From contig NZ_SMCS01000005.1 of assembly GCF_004342265.1 (NCBI RefSeq), positions 310,001 through 374,000 of the forward strand: a stretch of DNA of 64,000 nt, read 5' to 3'. Both the position numbers and the translations under genes were made by a program. Each line of letters begins with the position of its first letter. Position 1 is the stretch's first letter. The notes below the pieces were generated by a model, which saw only the letters and a program-made list of their open reading frames with translations, did no database searches and was not told the DNA's origin. Shown piece by piece: positions 26,750 through 34,193 of this stretch. Source of the stretch: Luteibacter rhizovicinus (GTDB taxonomy: Bacteria > Pseudomonadota > Gammaproteobacteria > Xanthomonadales > Rhodanobacteraceae).

Positions 26750-28171
26750 ATGGACATCGCCGTCACCCCCGTCGCTGCACTGCAACCCACGCTGCAGCAA
26801 TTGCGCGGCGCCTGGATGGCGCACCGCCCGGATTACGCTCAGCGTCGCGACGATCTGCGACGGTTGCGCAGCGCGTACAAAGCGCGACTGGACGACATGG
26901 CGGCAGCGGTCAGTGCCGACTTCGGCCATCGCTCGAAGCATGAAAGCCTGATCGGCGAGGGCATGACCGTGCTTACCGAGATCGATCACATGATTGCGCA
27001 CCTGCGTCAGTGGATGCGCAAGGAGCGGCGCAGTGCCGGCTGGCGTTTGTGGCCGGCGCATGCCGAGGTGCGTTACGTGCCGGTCGGCGTGGTGGGCGTG
27101 ATTTCGCCGTGGAACTATCCGGTCAACCTGGCCCTGGTGCCGCTTGCGACAGCGATTGCCGCTGGCAACCATGCCTATCTCAAGCCGTCCGAACACACGC
27201 CACGTACCAGTGAATTTCTGCGCGAACTGCTGGCTGAAGTATTTCCCGCCGACCGTGTCGCGGTGGCTTTGGGCGGTGCGGATGTCGCCAGTGCATTTGC
27301 CGCGTTGCCGTTCGATCATCTGGTGTTCACGGGCTCAACGGCGGTGGGTCGCAAAGTCATGGCCGCGGCGGCGGCCAATCTCACACCGTTGACGCTGGAA
27401 TTAGGCGGCAAGTCGCCAGCGGTGATCGGCGAGGATTTTCCGATAGCGCAGGCCGCCACGCGGCTGGCCACGGGCAAACTGCTCAATGCCGGGCAGACGT
27501 GCATCGCGCCCGATTACGTACTGGTGCCGCAGTCGCGCCGCGACGAGCTGGTACAGGCGCTGCGTGAGGAAGTGGCACGACGTTACCCGGAGATCGACGG
27601 CAATCCGGATTACACCAGCATCGTCAACGAGGCCCAGTACCGTCGCCTGCGTGGTTATCTGGACGATGCCCGCGCACGCCATTTCGAAGTGATTCCTCTG
27701 GCCAACGTAAAGGACACAGCCCGCGCCGAAGCCGAACGCCTGCTGCCACCGACGCTGGTGATCGATCCCAGCGACGACGCAAAATTAATGCAGGAAGAAA
27801 TCTTCGGCCCCATCCTGCCGGTCAAAACCTATCGCACGCTGGATGAGGCCATTGCCTATATCAACGCGCACGATCGACCGTTGGCGTTGTACTTCTTCAG
27901 CCGCAACCGGGCCGACACCGAAAAGTTGCTGTCGCAGGTGGTGGCTGGCGGCGTCTGCATCAACGAGACACTGTTTCACAATGCGTGCAACAGCCTGCCA
28001 TTCGGCGGTATCGGCCCCAGCGGCATGGGCCACTATCACGGACACGACGGCTTCGTGACCTTCAGCAAGATGATGCCGGTACTGCATCAGGCACGCTGGC
28101 CGCTGTCGGACAAACTCAAGCCACCCTACAAGGGTTTCGCCGCGCGCATGATCGATCTGCTGGTGCGTTGA
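26750..28171 (+). CDS. Coniferyl aldehyde dehydrogenase-like enzyme
   Basis: A 473-residue NAD(P)-dependent aldehyde dehydrogenase. The catalytic Cys251 lies in LLNAGQTCIAPDYVLVP and the general base Glu in LTLELGGKSPAVIGE; the coenzyme loop is FTGSTAVGRKVM. The shorter length compared with the roughly 500 residues of classical members, the wording NAGQTCIAPDY and the SNPFGG-like SLPFGGIGPSGMGHYHG place it with coniferyl aldehyde dehydrogenases and class 3 fatty-aldehyde enzymes. The C-terminus ends with hydrophobic and basic residues. It is divergent from the AraC regulator. Aromatic or aliphatic aldehyde detoxification is the likely role. Confidence 0.9.
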   Translation: MDIAVTPVAALQPTLQQLRGAWMAHRPDYAQRRDDLRRLRSAYKARLDDMAAAVSADFGHRSKHESLIGEGMTVLTEIDHMIAHLRQWMRKERRSAGWRLWPAHAEVRYVPVGVVGVISPWNYPVNLALVPLATAIAAGNHAYLKPSEHTPRTSEFLRELLAEVFPADRVAVALGGADVASAFAALPFDHLVFTGSTAVGRKVMAAAAANLTPLTLELGGKSPAVIGEDFPIAQAATRLATGKLLNAGQTCIAPDYVLVPQSRRDELVQALREEVARRYPEIDGNPDYTSIVNEAQYRRLRGYLDDARARHFEVIPLANVKDTARAEAERLLPPTLVIDPSDDAKLMQEEIFGPILPVKTYRTLDEAIAYINAHDRPLALYFFSRNRADTEKLLSQVVAGGVCINETLFHNACNSLPFGGIGPSGMGHYHGHDGFVTFSKMMPVLHQARWPLSDKLKPPYKGFAARMIDLLVR

Positions 28172-28189
28172 ATCCGGCTATCGATCCGC

Positions 28190-29473
28190 TCACCAAGGCC
28201 AGGAAACAATAAGCGGCGAACTGCTGAGCGATGCTTTCCCTTCCGTGGGCGCCGCGAAACTGCCGATGCCAACGACCCATACGCGATCGCGTCCCATCGT
28301 CAGCCCCCAGAGTTCGACTCCCTCCAGCTTGCCGTGCGAAGCCTCGACGACATTCATCCATAGCTTCCAGTGCCGGCCGCCGTCCTCGCTGGCGAAAATC
28401 AGGCCGTCACGCGTGATGAACCAGCCGTGTTCGGCGTCGCGCATGCGCAAGCGCGTGATGGCTAGGGCTTCGTTTTCGTCGAGCTTTTTCGGTACGTCGA
28501 CGGTCGCCGGCTGCCACTGCTGGCCACCGTCCCACGTGCACCACACCTTGTAGCCGCCAGCGATGCAGCCGTGATCGGGACCGCTGAAGCTCAGTCCCAT
28601 AAGATGGACATCGGTGCCGCCGAGGGGGACGACGGTCCATCCGGCACCGGCATCGTCGGTACGCAGGACCGTCCCGAGGCTGCCGATGGCCCATCCCTTT
28701 TTCGCATTCGCGAAGGTCACCTGCTGCAAGGCAACGTTCTCGGGCGCGTTGGGCAGCGCGACGCGCTCCCAATGCTGGCCGCCATCGCTGGTGCGCAGGA
28801 TGCCCGCTTCGACGGTGTCCCGAACGCCCGACTGACCGACGACGACACCATGGTCGGCATCGGCGAATGCGACGGCATAGGCTTTACCCCGGTCGTCGCC
28901 GCCAAGGCGTAACGCTTTGTACTGGGGATCCTTGTAGCTGGGGAAGGTCGCGTTGAAGGCTTCCCAGTGCGAGCCTGCATCCAGTGTCCTCAATATCGCG
29001 GCGGAGTCGCCAACGGTAAATGCCCGGTCCGCATCGCGGAACACGATGCCGTTCAACGTATTGGCGTACGGCATATGCGTGGCGATATGCCAGTTGCCGG
29101 AATCTCCATCGCTCGAGGCCACCTGCAAGCCCGGGCCGCCGACGGCAAAGACGCGGCCGGACGGGCTCACGGCGATGTCGTTGAGAAACGTATCGGCGCC
29201 GGGCAGTCCGAACGCGGTCGCGGCGTGACCCTGCGATTGAAGCGGCACGGCAAGTGCTTTGTAATCTCTCGCGGTGAACTCATACGGATTGAGTCCATCG
29301 GACAGATCGATGCATTTGCCGCCTCCGCCGGAAGACGGGCAGCGAGGATAGGCTGCCTGCGCCGCCGTCGTGGCCGCGGCCGGAGTCGAGTCTACCTTTG
29401 GCGATGGGGCTTGCGCGGAACAGGCGCATAGCGTCAAACCGCACAACATCGAACTGAGCCAACGAATCGTCAT
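28190..29473 (-). CDS. YCF48/BNR-propeller lipoprotein
   Basis: A 427-residue protein made of repeated beta-propeller blades of the Ycf48/BNR type, for example ILRTLDAGSHWEAF, ILRTSDGGQHWERV, VLRTDDAGAGWTVV and FASEDGGRHWKLW, each with the D-x-G-x-x-W pattern. The start at 29473 leads straight into a lipoprotein signal, MTIRWLSSMLCGLTLCACSA, so the protein is probably an outer- or inner-membrane lipoprotein. Relatives are annotated as photosystem II assembly factors, but in a heterotroph this only denotes fold. Its role is unknown; it may be an assembly or binding platform. Confidence 0.8.
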   Translation of the reverse strand: MTIRWLSSMLCGLTLCACSAQAPSPKVDSTPAAATTAAQAAYPRCPSSGGGGKCIDLSDGLNPYEFTARDYKALAVPLQSQGHAATAFGLPGADTFLNDIAVSPSGRVFAVGGPGLQVASSDGDSGNWHIATHMPYANTLNGIVFRDADRAFTVGDSAAILRTLDAGSHWEAFNATFPSYKDPQYKALRLGGDDRGKAYAVAFADADHGVVVGQSGVRDTVEAGILRTSDGGQHWERVALPNAPENVALQQVTFANAKKGWAIGSLGTVLRTDDAGAGWTVVPLGGTDVHLMGLSFSGPDHGCIAGGYKVWCTWDGGQQWQPATVDVPKKLDENEALAITRLRMRDAEHGWFITRDGLIFASEDGGRHWKLWMNVVEASHGKLEGVELWGLTMGRDRVWVVGIGSFAAPTEGKASLSSSPLIVSWPW

Positions 29474-29572
29474 GATGAATGGGAGCCTGAATACAGGCTC
29501 GCATCCTATAACGGTCCAGCCGTCACTGGCAGTCGCCGGCCCGGACTCCGGGTCGACGACCGACAATCGGCG

Positions 29573-30112
29573 TTACGAATGCACCCGCCGCCAGACGACC
29601 TCGCCATGCGCGCCTTCGGCGGCACCGCTCGATGGCTTGGCCACGGTGTACGTCAGTTCGTCCCCTTTGAGCGTATAGGTCGTATCGCCACCCTTTCCAT
29701 CCCAGTTCGGAAACGACGCCCGCTGTATGTGGGTACGCATCACCATCCCCTCGACACTCACATGGCCGTAGTGGGAGTTGCTGTCCATCGATGCCGCGCG
29801 ATATTCGTCGGGCGTGCCTTTGGACTTGTCGTTCGCCGCGAACGCTGTCCGCTTCGCCCGGACGATATGCATCATGTAGTCGCCGTCGGCGTCGATCAGC
29901 CAGAGCCCCTCGGGGTTCGGACCGTAGAGTTCGACACGATGCCCGTCGGGATACACGTTGTCGCAGCGAACGAGGGTCCAGGCGCCGACAAGGTCTTTCG
30001 GTACCGGCATGTGACCGCCGGCGGCATCGCTGCCCGAGGCCGCCATGGCTATTGGCGATGCGGAGGCCAGCGCCAGAATGGAAACGAGCAGGGAAGTCTT
30101 GAAGCGCTGCAT
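29573..30112 (-). CDS. Exported lipocalin-like protein
   Basis: A 179-residue protein with a signal peptide (MQRFKTSLLVSILALASASP, cleavage near MAA-SGS). The mature part opens with LVGAWTLVRCDNVYPDG and has LYGPNPEGLWLIDADGDYMM, which is the lipocalin-like domain (PF13924) pattern of a strand pair followed by GxLxxxxdGxYm. The start at 30112 has AAGGTGA upstream; an in-frame ATG at 30160 would add residues before the signal. No enzymatic role is known for this family. Confidence 0.78.
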   Translation of the reverse strand: MQRFKTSLLVSILALASASPIAMAASGSDAAGGHMPVPKDLVGAWTLVRCDNVYPDGHRVELYGPNPEGLWLIDADGDYMMHIVRAKRTAFAANDKSKGTPDEYRAASMDSNSHYGHVSVEGMVMRTHIQRASFPNWDGKGGDTTYTLKGDELTYTVAKPSSGAAEGAHGEVVWRRVHS

Positions 30113-30256
30113 GGGATCACCTTGGGTGAGGGAGGGCGTGAGGCATCGTGGCGCCGGCACGTGGATTTGATAATTGGCCTCGATCTGTATTGACCTTCAA
30201 ATCCTATTTGAAGATGATGCGATGCCCGCGGCCTTCCGCATCAGGGACCGGCAGCA

Positions 30257-31171
30257 TTGAATCGTCTGAGCGACATGCAGCTTCTCGTCGATGCAGCCGA
30301 CCTCGGCAGCCTGTCCGCGGCAGGTCGCCGCAATGGCCTGTCGCCCGCAGCCGCCAGCGCATGCGTACAACGCATCGAAGCCGCGCTGGGCGCGCGGCTG
30401 TTCGAAAGAACGACGCGGCAACTGCGTCCGACCGACGAAGGCCGGACCTATATCGGCTATTGCCGGATCGTCATCGACACCATGCAGGAAGCCGAGCGCG
30501 CCGTTCGCAGCGGTACCGATGGCGTCAGCGGCACGCTGCGCATCTCCGCGCCATCCGATCTGGGGCGCAATCTGCTGATCGATATCCTCGATGGATTCAT
30601 GGGCGTCCATCCCGACGTCCGTATTGTCCTGACGCTATCGGACTCGCTATCGCGGTTCGTCCCCGACGATGTCGATGTCGCCATAAGAGTCGGCCCCCTC
30701 GAGGACAGTCATCTCATTGCCCGCCACCTGGCGAACAGCTGGCGTGTCGTCTGCGCGGCGCCGGCCTTTATCGCGGCGCACGGCATGCCATCGCGTCCCG
30801 AAGACCTGGCCGATCTTCCGGCGCTGGTGCTGACGACCAGCGCCGGACCGCGCAACGAATGGCGCCTCGGCGAAACGACGGTGCGGGTAAGGCGCTATCA
30901 CGAGTGCTCGGACAGCGAAGTCATCCGGCTATGGGCGATCCAGGGCAGGGGATTCGCATACCGGCAGCTATGGGCCGTGACGAAGGATGTACGCGAAGGG
31001 CGCCTGGAACTCGTACACGCGGACGAATGGTTCGCGCCCGCACCGATCCACGCGCTATACCACCCCAATACATTTCAGCCGGCGCGCGTTCGCCGGTTTA
31101 TCGATTTCCTGCAGGCGGAAATGGCCGAACGGCTGCCGCTGGGATCGCACGACCGGCCCGTGGCGCTTTAG
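30257..31171 (+). CDS. LysR-family transcriptional regulator
   Basis: A 304-residue regulator of the CrgA/AaeR-like group. The winged helix is at the N-terminus: MQLLVDAADLGSLSAAGRRN, then LSPAAASACVQRIEAALGAR and LFERTTRQLRPTDEG. The effector-binding domain follows (GTLRISAPSDLGRNLL). The start is TTG at 30257, with ATG at 30275 as alternative. It is divergent from the lipocalin-like gene and may regulate it or the small membrane protein downstream. Confidence 0.92.
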   Translation: MNRLSDMQLLVDAADLGSLSAAGRRNGLSPAAASACVQRIEAALGARLFERTTRQLRPTDEGRTYIGYCRIVIDTMQEAERAVRSGTDGVSGTLRISAPSDLGRNLLIDILDGFMGVHPDVRIVLTLSDSLSRFVPDDVDVAIRVGPLEDSHLIARHLANSWRVVCAAPAFIAAHGMPSRPEDLADLPALVLTTSAGPRNEWRLGETTVRVRRYHECSDSEVIRLWAIQGRGFAYRQLWAVTKDVREGRLELVHADEWFAPAPIHALYHPNTFQPARVRRFIDFLQAEMAERLPLGSHDRPVAL

Positions 31172-31230
31172 CAAGCCGACCCGATGCGGTAGATTCGCGA
31201 CGACAACACGGACGCCAACAAGGGGAGCAC

Positions 31231-31701
31231 ATGCGCGGGAAGCCGGTAATTATTCTGTTTACGCTGGTTATCAGCGGCCTGGTACTGCTGTTTTCGATTT
31301 CGGGAGCTGTGCATATCGCCGGCAGGCTCGAGATGGTCAGCACCGGTGAAATTTCCGTGCTTGGGTACGCGGGAAGGTGGCTCAGGCTTATCGTCGAGAT
31401 CGTTCTGTCCGCCTTGACGCTGTATGCCATTTTCAAGCGTCCCTCATGGGGACGAGTCGTGACCGTCTGTTTCGCGGTGATGTTCTGCGTCGTGGGCTTC
31501 GAGGCACTCCTCACGCCCGATCCCACACCGTTGTTTCCGCTCAATGGCGCGGCCGAGAAAGCGGGCGCGCAGATCGCGAACGTCGCGATGGGCATCGGGT
31601 TTCTTGCCTACCTCGGGTTCGTGATGTTCGGGCGCAAAACGCGCGACTACTTCGCCCGGCCCGCGGCCGCATCGGAAAATCACTCCATCCGTCAGAACTG
31701 A
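31231..31701 (+). CDS. Small integral membrane protein, unknown function
   Basis: A 156-residue protein with an AGGGGAG ribosome binding site four bases before the ATG at 31231. It has about four hydrophobic segments (IILFTLVISGLVLLFSISG, LIVEIVLSALTLYAIF, VVTVCFAVMFCVVGFEALL and a C-terminal one around ANVAMGIGFLAYLGFVMFG) separated by short loops. A longer frame reaching back to 30148 is an artefact of GC content inside the LysR gene. I do not recognise the family. It follows the LysR regulator by about 60 bases. Confidence 0.7.
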   Translation: MRGKPVIILFTLVISGLVLLFSISGAVHIAGRLEMVSTGEISVLGYAGRWLRLIVEIVLSALTLYAIFKRPSWGRVVTVCFAVMFCVVGFEALLTPDPTPLFPLNGAAEKAGAQIANVAMGIGFLAYLGFVMFGRKTRDYFARPAAASENHSIRQN

Positions 31702-32008
31702 CGGTTCCGTGACCGGTCGGTTCCCGACGGAAAAACTACGCGGCACACATCGACATTCGTCATTCCGGACTTGCACACCGCGATGCGCGGCACTATTCTG
31801 CGCATCCCGTCCATCCAACCACAGCGAGGTATAGAAAATCATGATTGTTGATTGTCACATCCTCGCCGGGTCGACGTTGCGCTAATTCCGCTCGTCCGGA
31901 TGGCCGCTTTCCGGCACATCCCCATTCGTTTCGCGTGTTGACCCCGGCTTTCGTTCGACCTCCCGCAAGGGCGGTCGCTGCGCTTCGCTATTCATTGGGG
32001 TTCCACGC
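31702..32008. other. Intergenic region before rsgA
   Basis: A 307-base gap with no gene and no clear hairpin terminator. It presumably holds the rsgA promoter, but no convincing -10/-35 pair was found by eye. Confidence 0.4.
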
Positions 32009-33064
32009 ATGTCGTTTCAGACTTTCTCGCTCCACCAGCTCGGCTGGCGGCCGGGTTTTGCCCAGCATCTGACGCTAGAGGATTTCGAGGCGGGTTATCC
32101 CGCCCGTGTCGTTGGCGTGCATCGCAATGGCTTGTCCGTGCTGTCCAGCCGTGGCGTGGCCACGGTCGTTCTTTCCCACAACCTTGAATCCGCCGTTACC
32201 GTTGGCGACTGGGTACTGCTCGAAATGGACGCCGCGCGGGTGCTGCGCATGATCGAGCGGCACTCGTTGATCGCGCGCATCGCCGCTGGCACCGGGCAGG
32301 GCACGCAGACGATCGCCGCCAACCTCGACACCTTGTTCGTCGTCACATCGTGCAACGACGACTTCAGTCTGTCGCGGCTGGAGCGCTATCTTTCGGTCGC
32401 CTTCGAGTCGGGTGTCGAACCGGTCATCGTGCTGACCAAGTCCGACCTGTGCGCGGATGTCGACGGCTACATCGACGCCGCACGCACGATAGCGGCCGAC
32501 GTCGCCATCGTGGCAATCGACGCCACCTCGACGGTATCCGTCGGGCAACTGGCCCGATGGCTGGAACACGGACAAACGGTAGCCTTCGTCGGTTCGTCCG
32601 GCGTGGGCAAGTCGACACTGGCCAATACGCTGGCCGGCGACGACACACAGACAACTGGCGGCATCCGCGAGGACGATGCCAGGGGCAGGCATACCACCAC
32701 CTCACGCGAAATGTTTGCGTTGCCGTCGGGAGCATGGGTGATCGATACGCCGGGTATGCGCGAACTGCGTGTCGGTGCCGTCGAAACCGGGATGAACACC
32801 GTATTCGACGACATCGCCGCATTCGCGGCACGGTGCCGGTTCGGCGATTGCAGCCACGAAGGCAATGCCGGTTGCGCCGTCGAGCAGGCGATTGCCGAAG
32901 GTCAGCTGGATGCCCGTCGGCTCGTCAACTACAGAAAGCTGTTACGCGAATCGACGCATGCATCAAACACGCTGAAGGAACGTCACGATCGGAACCGTCA
33001 GTTCGGGAAACTGAGCCGGGACGTGCAAAGAGCGCAACGCGAGAAGAAGGGGCGCGATTACTGA
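32009..33064 (+). CDS. rsgA: Ribosome small-subunit biogenesis GTPase RsgA
   Basis: A 351-residue circularly permuted GTPase that helps mature the 30S ribosomal subunit. After the N-terminal OB-fold region the GTPase motifs occur in permuted order: G4 LTKSDL (about residues 145-150), then G1 GSSGVGKST (about 195-203) and G3 DTPGMRE (about 246-252). The C-terminal zinc-binding part is CRFGDCSHEGNAGC, matching the family's Cys-x4-Cys-x-His-x5-Cys. The order of motifs is diagnostic of RsgA/YjeQ. It is convergent with the YVTN propeller gene across a strong hairpin. Confidence 0.95.
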   Translation: MSFQTFSLHQLGWRPGFAQHLTLEDFEAGYPARVVGVHRNGLSVLSSRGVATVVLSHNLESAVTVGDWVLLEMDAARVLRMIERHSLIARIAAGTGQGTQTIAANLDTLFVVTSCNDDFSLSRLERYLSVAFESGVEPVIVLTKSDLCADVDGYIDAARTIAADVAIVAIDATSTVSVGQLARWLEHGQTVAFVGSSGVGKSTLANTLAGDDTQTTGGIREDDARGRHTTTSREMFALPSGAWVIDTPGMRELRVGAVETGMNTVFDDIAAFAARCRFGDCSHEGNAGCAVEQAIAEGQLDARRLVNYRKLLRESTHASNTLKERHDRNRQFGKLSRDVQRAQREKKGRDY

Positions 33065-33090
33065 CCGGACGTTATGGGGCGGCCAGTCAT

Positions 33091-33120
33091 TCGCGTCGTC
33101 ACCCCACGGTGACGACGCGA
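33091..33120. terminator. Strong hairpin between convergent genes
   Basis: TCGCGTCGTCACC (33091-33103) and its exact complement (33108-33120) form a stem of 13 base pairs around the loop CCAC. It sits between the ends of rsgA and the convergent propeller gene and can act on both strands. The pyrimidine-rich tail CCTTCCTT on the plus side is not a pure T run, so it is a probable but not classical terminator. Confidence 0.6.
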
Positions 33121-33162
33121 GCAACCTTCCTTACAGCATCGATTTATCGATGATGCGGGGAA

Positions 33163-34161
33163 TTAGTGCGCGCCTACGACCAACATCGTAAAGCCGCTTA
33201 CCGGCTGGCCACGTTCCGCATTTTTTGCCCCGACGAGATACAGGTTGTGCGAGGCCGGATCCAGCGCCAGCGTGCGCGCGTACTTCATGGTGGGGACGGT
33301 CGCGACCGGGGTGTAATGGTCCGCGTCGTCCTGATGGATGACATTCAGGACGCCTTCGCGACCCGGGCTGAAGATGGTCTGTGTCTGCGTGTCGTAAGCG
33401 ACGGCATCGGGCTTCTTGCCTACCTGGATCTTCGCGACCTGATGGCCATCGTTCGCATCGGTCACGATGAGCCAGCCGTTCGCGCATACCGAGAACAGAC
33501 GCTTGTGCGCGCTGTCCAAGGCAAGGCCGGTGGGCCCTTCGCAAGGGGCCAGCGACCAGTTGTGCTTGACTACGCCGGCGTTGATGTCGATGTGTGCCAG
33601 CTCGCCTTTGTCTTCCAGATTGACGTAGACGTTGCCGGCGCCATCGCTCGCCGCGAACTCGGGATTTCCCTCGAGCGCGATCGTCTTCAGCTCTTTGCCG
33701 CTATCCGGATCGATCACGCTGATCGAGTTGCTGTCGCCATTCATCGTCAGAACGTGGCGCGACGCGCTGTCGTAGATGATGGCGTCCGGGTTCTTGCCGT
33801 TAACGGCGATCTTGCCGGTCACCTTGAGCGTATCCAGATCGATCACGCTGACAAAGTTGCCATGGCCGCTGGTGGCATAGGCCCGATGCGGCTTCGGAAT
33901 AACCGCCACGCCGTGCGCGTGCTCCATGCCGGGAATCTCACCCACGATCTTTCCATTGCTCGTGTCGACCACCGTGAGACGGTCGTCGCGCGCGATGAAA
34001 AGGTTGTGCGTCGAGGGATCCAGCGTCAGATAGTCCCAGCTGCCCAATCCGCCCAGCGCATACCGTTGCGTGACCTGATAAGTCTGCGAGGTGGCCGCGG
34101 CCGCGCATAAGGGAGCGCCAAGAAAAACGGTGAGTGCGATAGTCCGTGCAATAGTCTTCAT
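33163..34161 (-). CDS. Periplasmic YVTN beta-propeller protein
   Basis: A 332-residue exported protein made of YVTN/NHL-like repeats of about 40 residues, with lines such as FVSVIDLDTLKVTGKIAV, SISVIDPDSGKELKTIAL and WLIVTDANDGHQVAKIQV. The start at 34161 has AAGGA upstream and a signal peptide MKTIARTIALTVFLGAPLCA. It follows the TonB-dependent receptor gene by 32 bases, so both are in one operon. Propellers of this kind are often partners for receptors or binding proteins; no active-site residues are visible. Confidence 0.85.
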   Translation of the reverse strand: MKTIARTIALTVFLGAPLCAAAATSQTYQVTQRYALGGLGSWDYLTLDPSTHNLFIARDDRLTVVDTSNGKIVGEIPGMEHAHGVAVIPKPHRAYATSGHGNFVSVIDLDTLKVTGKIAVNGKNPDAIIYDSASRHVLTMNGDSNSISVIDPDSGKELKTIALEGNPEFAASDGAGNVYVNLEDKGELAHIDINAGVVKHNWSLAPCEGPTGLALDSAHKRLFSVCANGWLIVTDANDGHQVAKIQVGKKPDAVAYDTQTQTIFSPGREGVLNVIHQDDADHYTPVATVPTMKYARTLALDPASHNLYLVGAKNAERGQPVSGFTMLVVGAH

Positions 34162-34193
34162 CGAGTTGTCCTTGAATGTTGCAATGGGGGCGA

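Noticed and set aside
30148-31230. N-terminal extension of the small membrane protein
   Set aside because: This open stretch overlaps the LysR gene in another frame; the ATG at 31231 has a strong ribosome binding site and starts the first hydrophobic segment.
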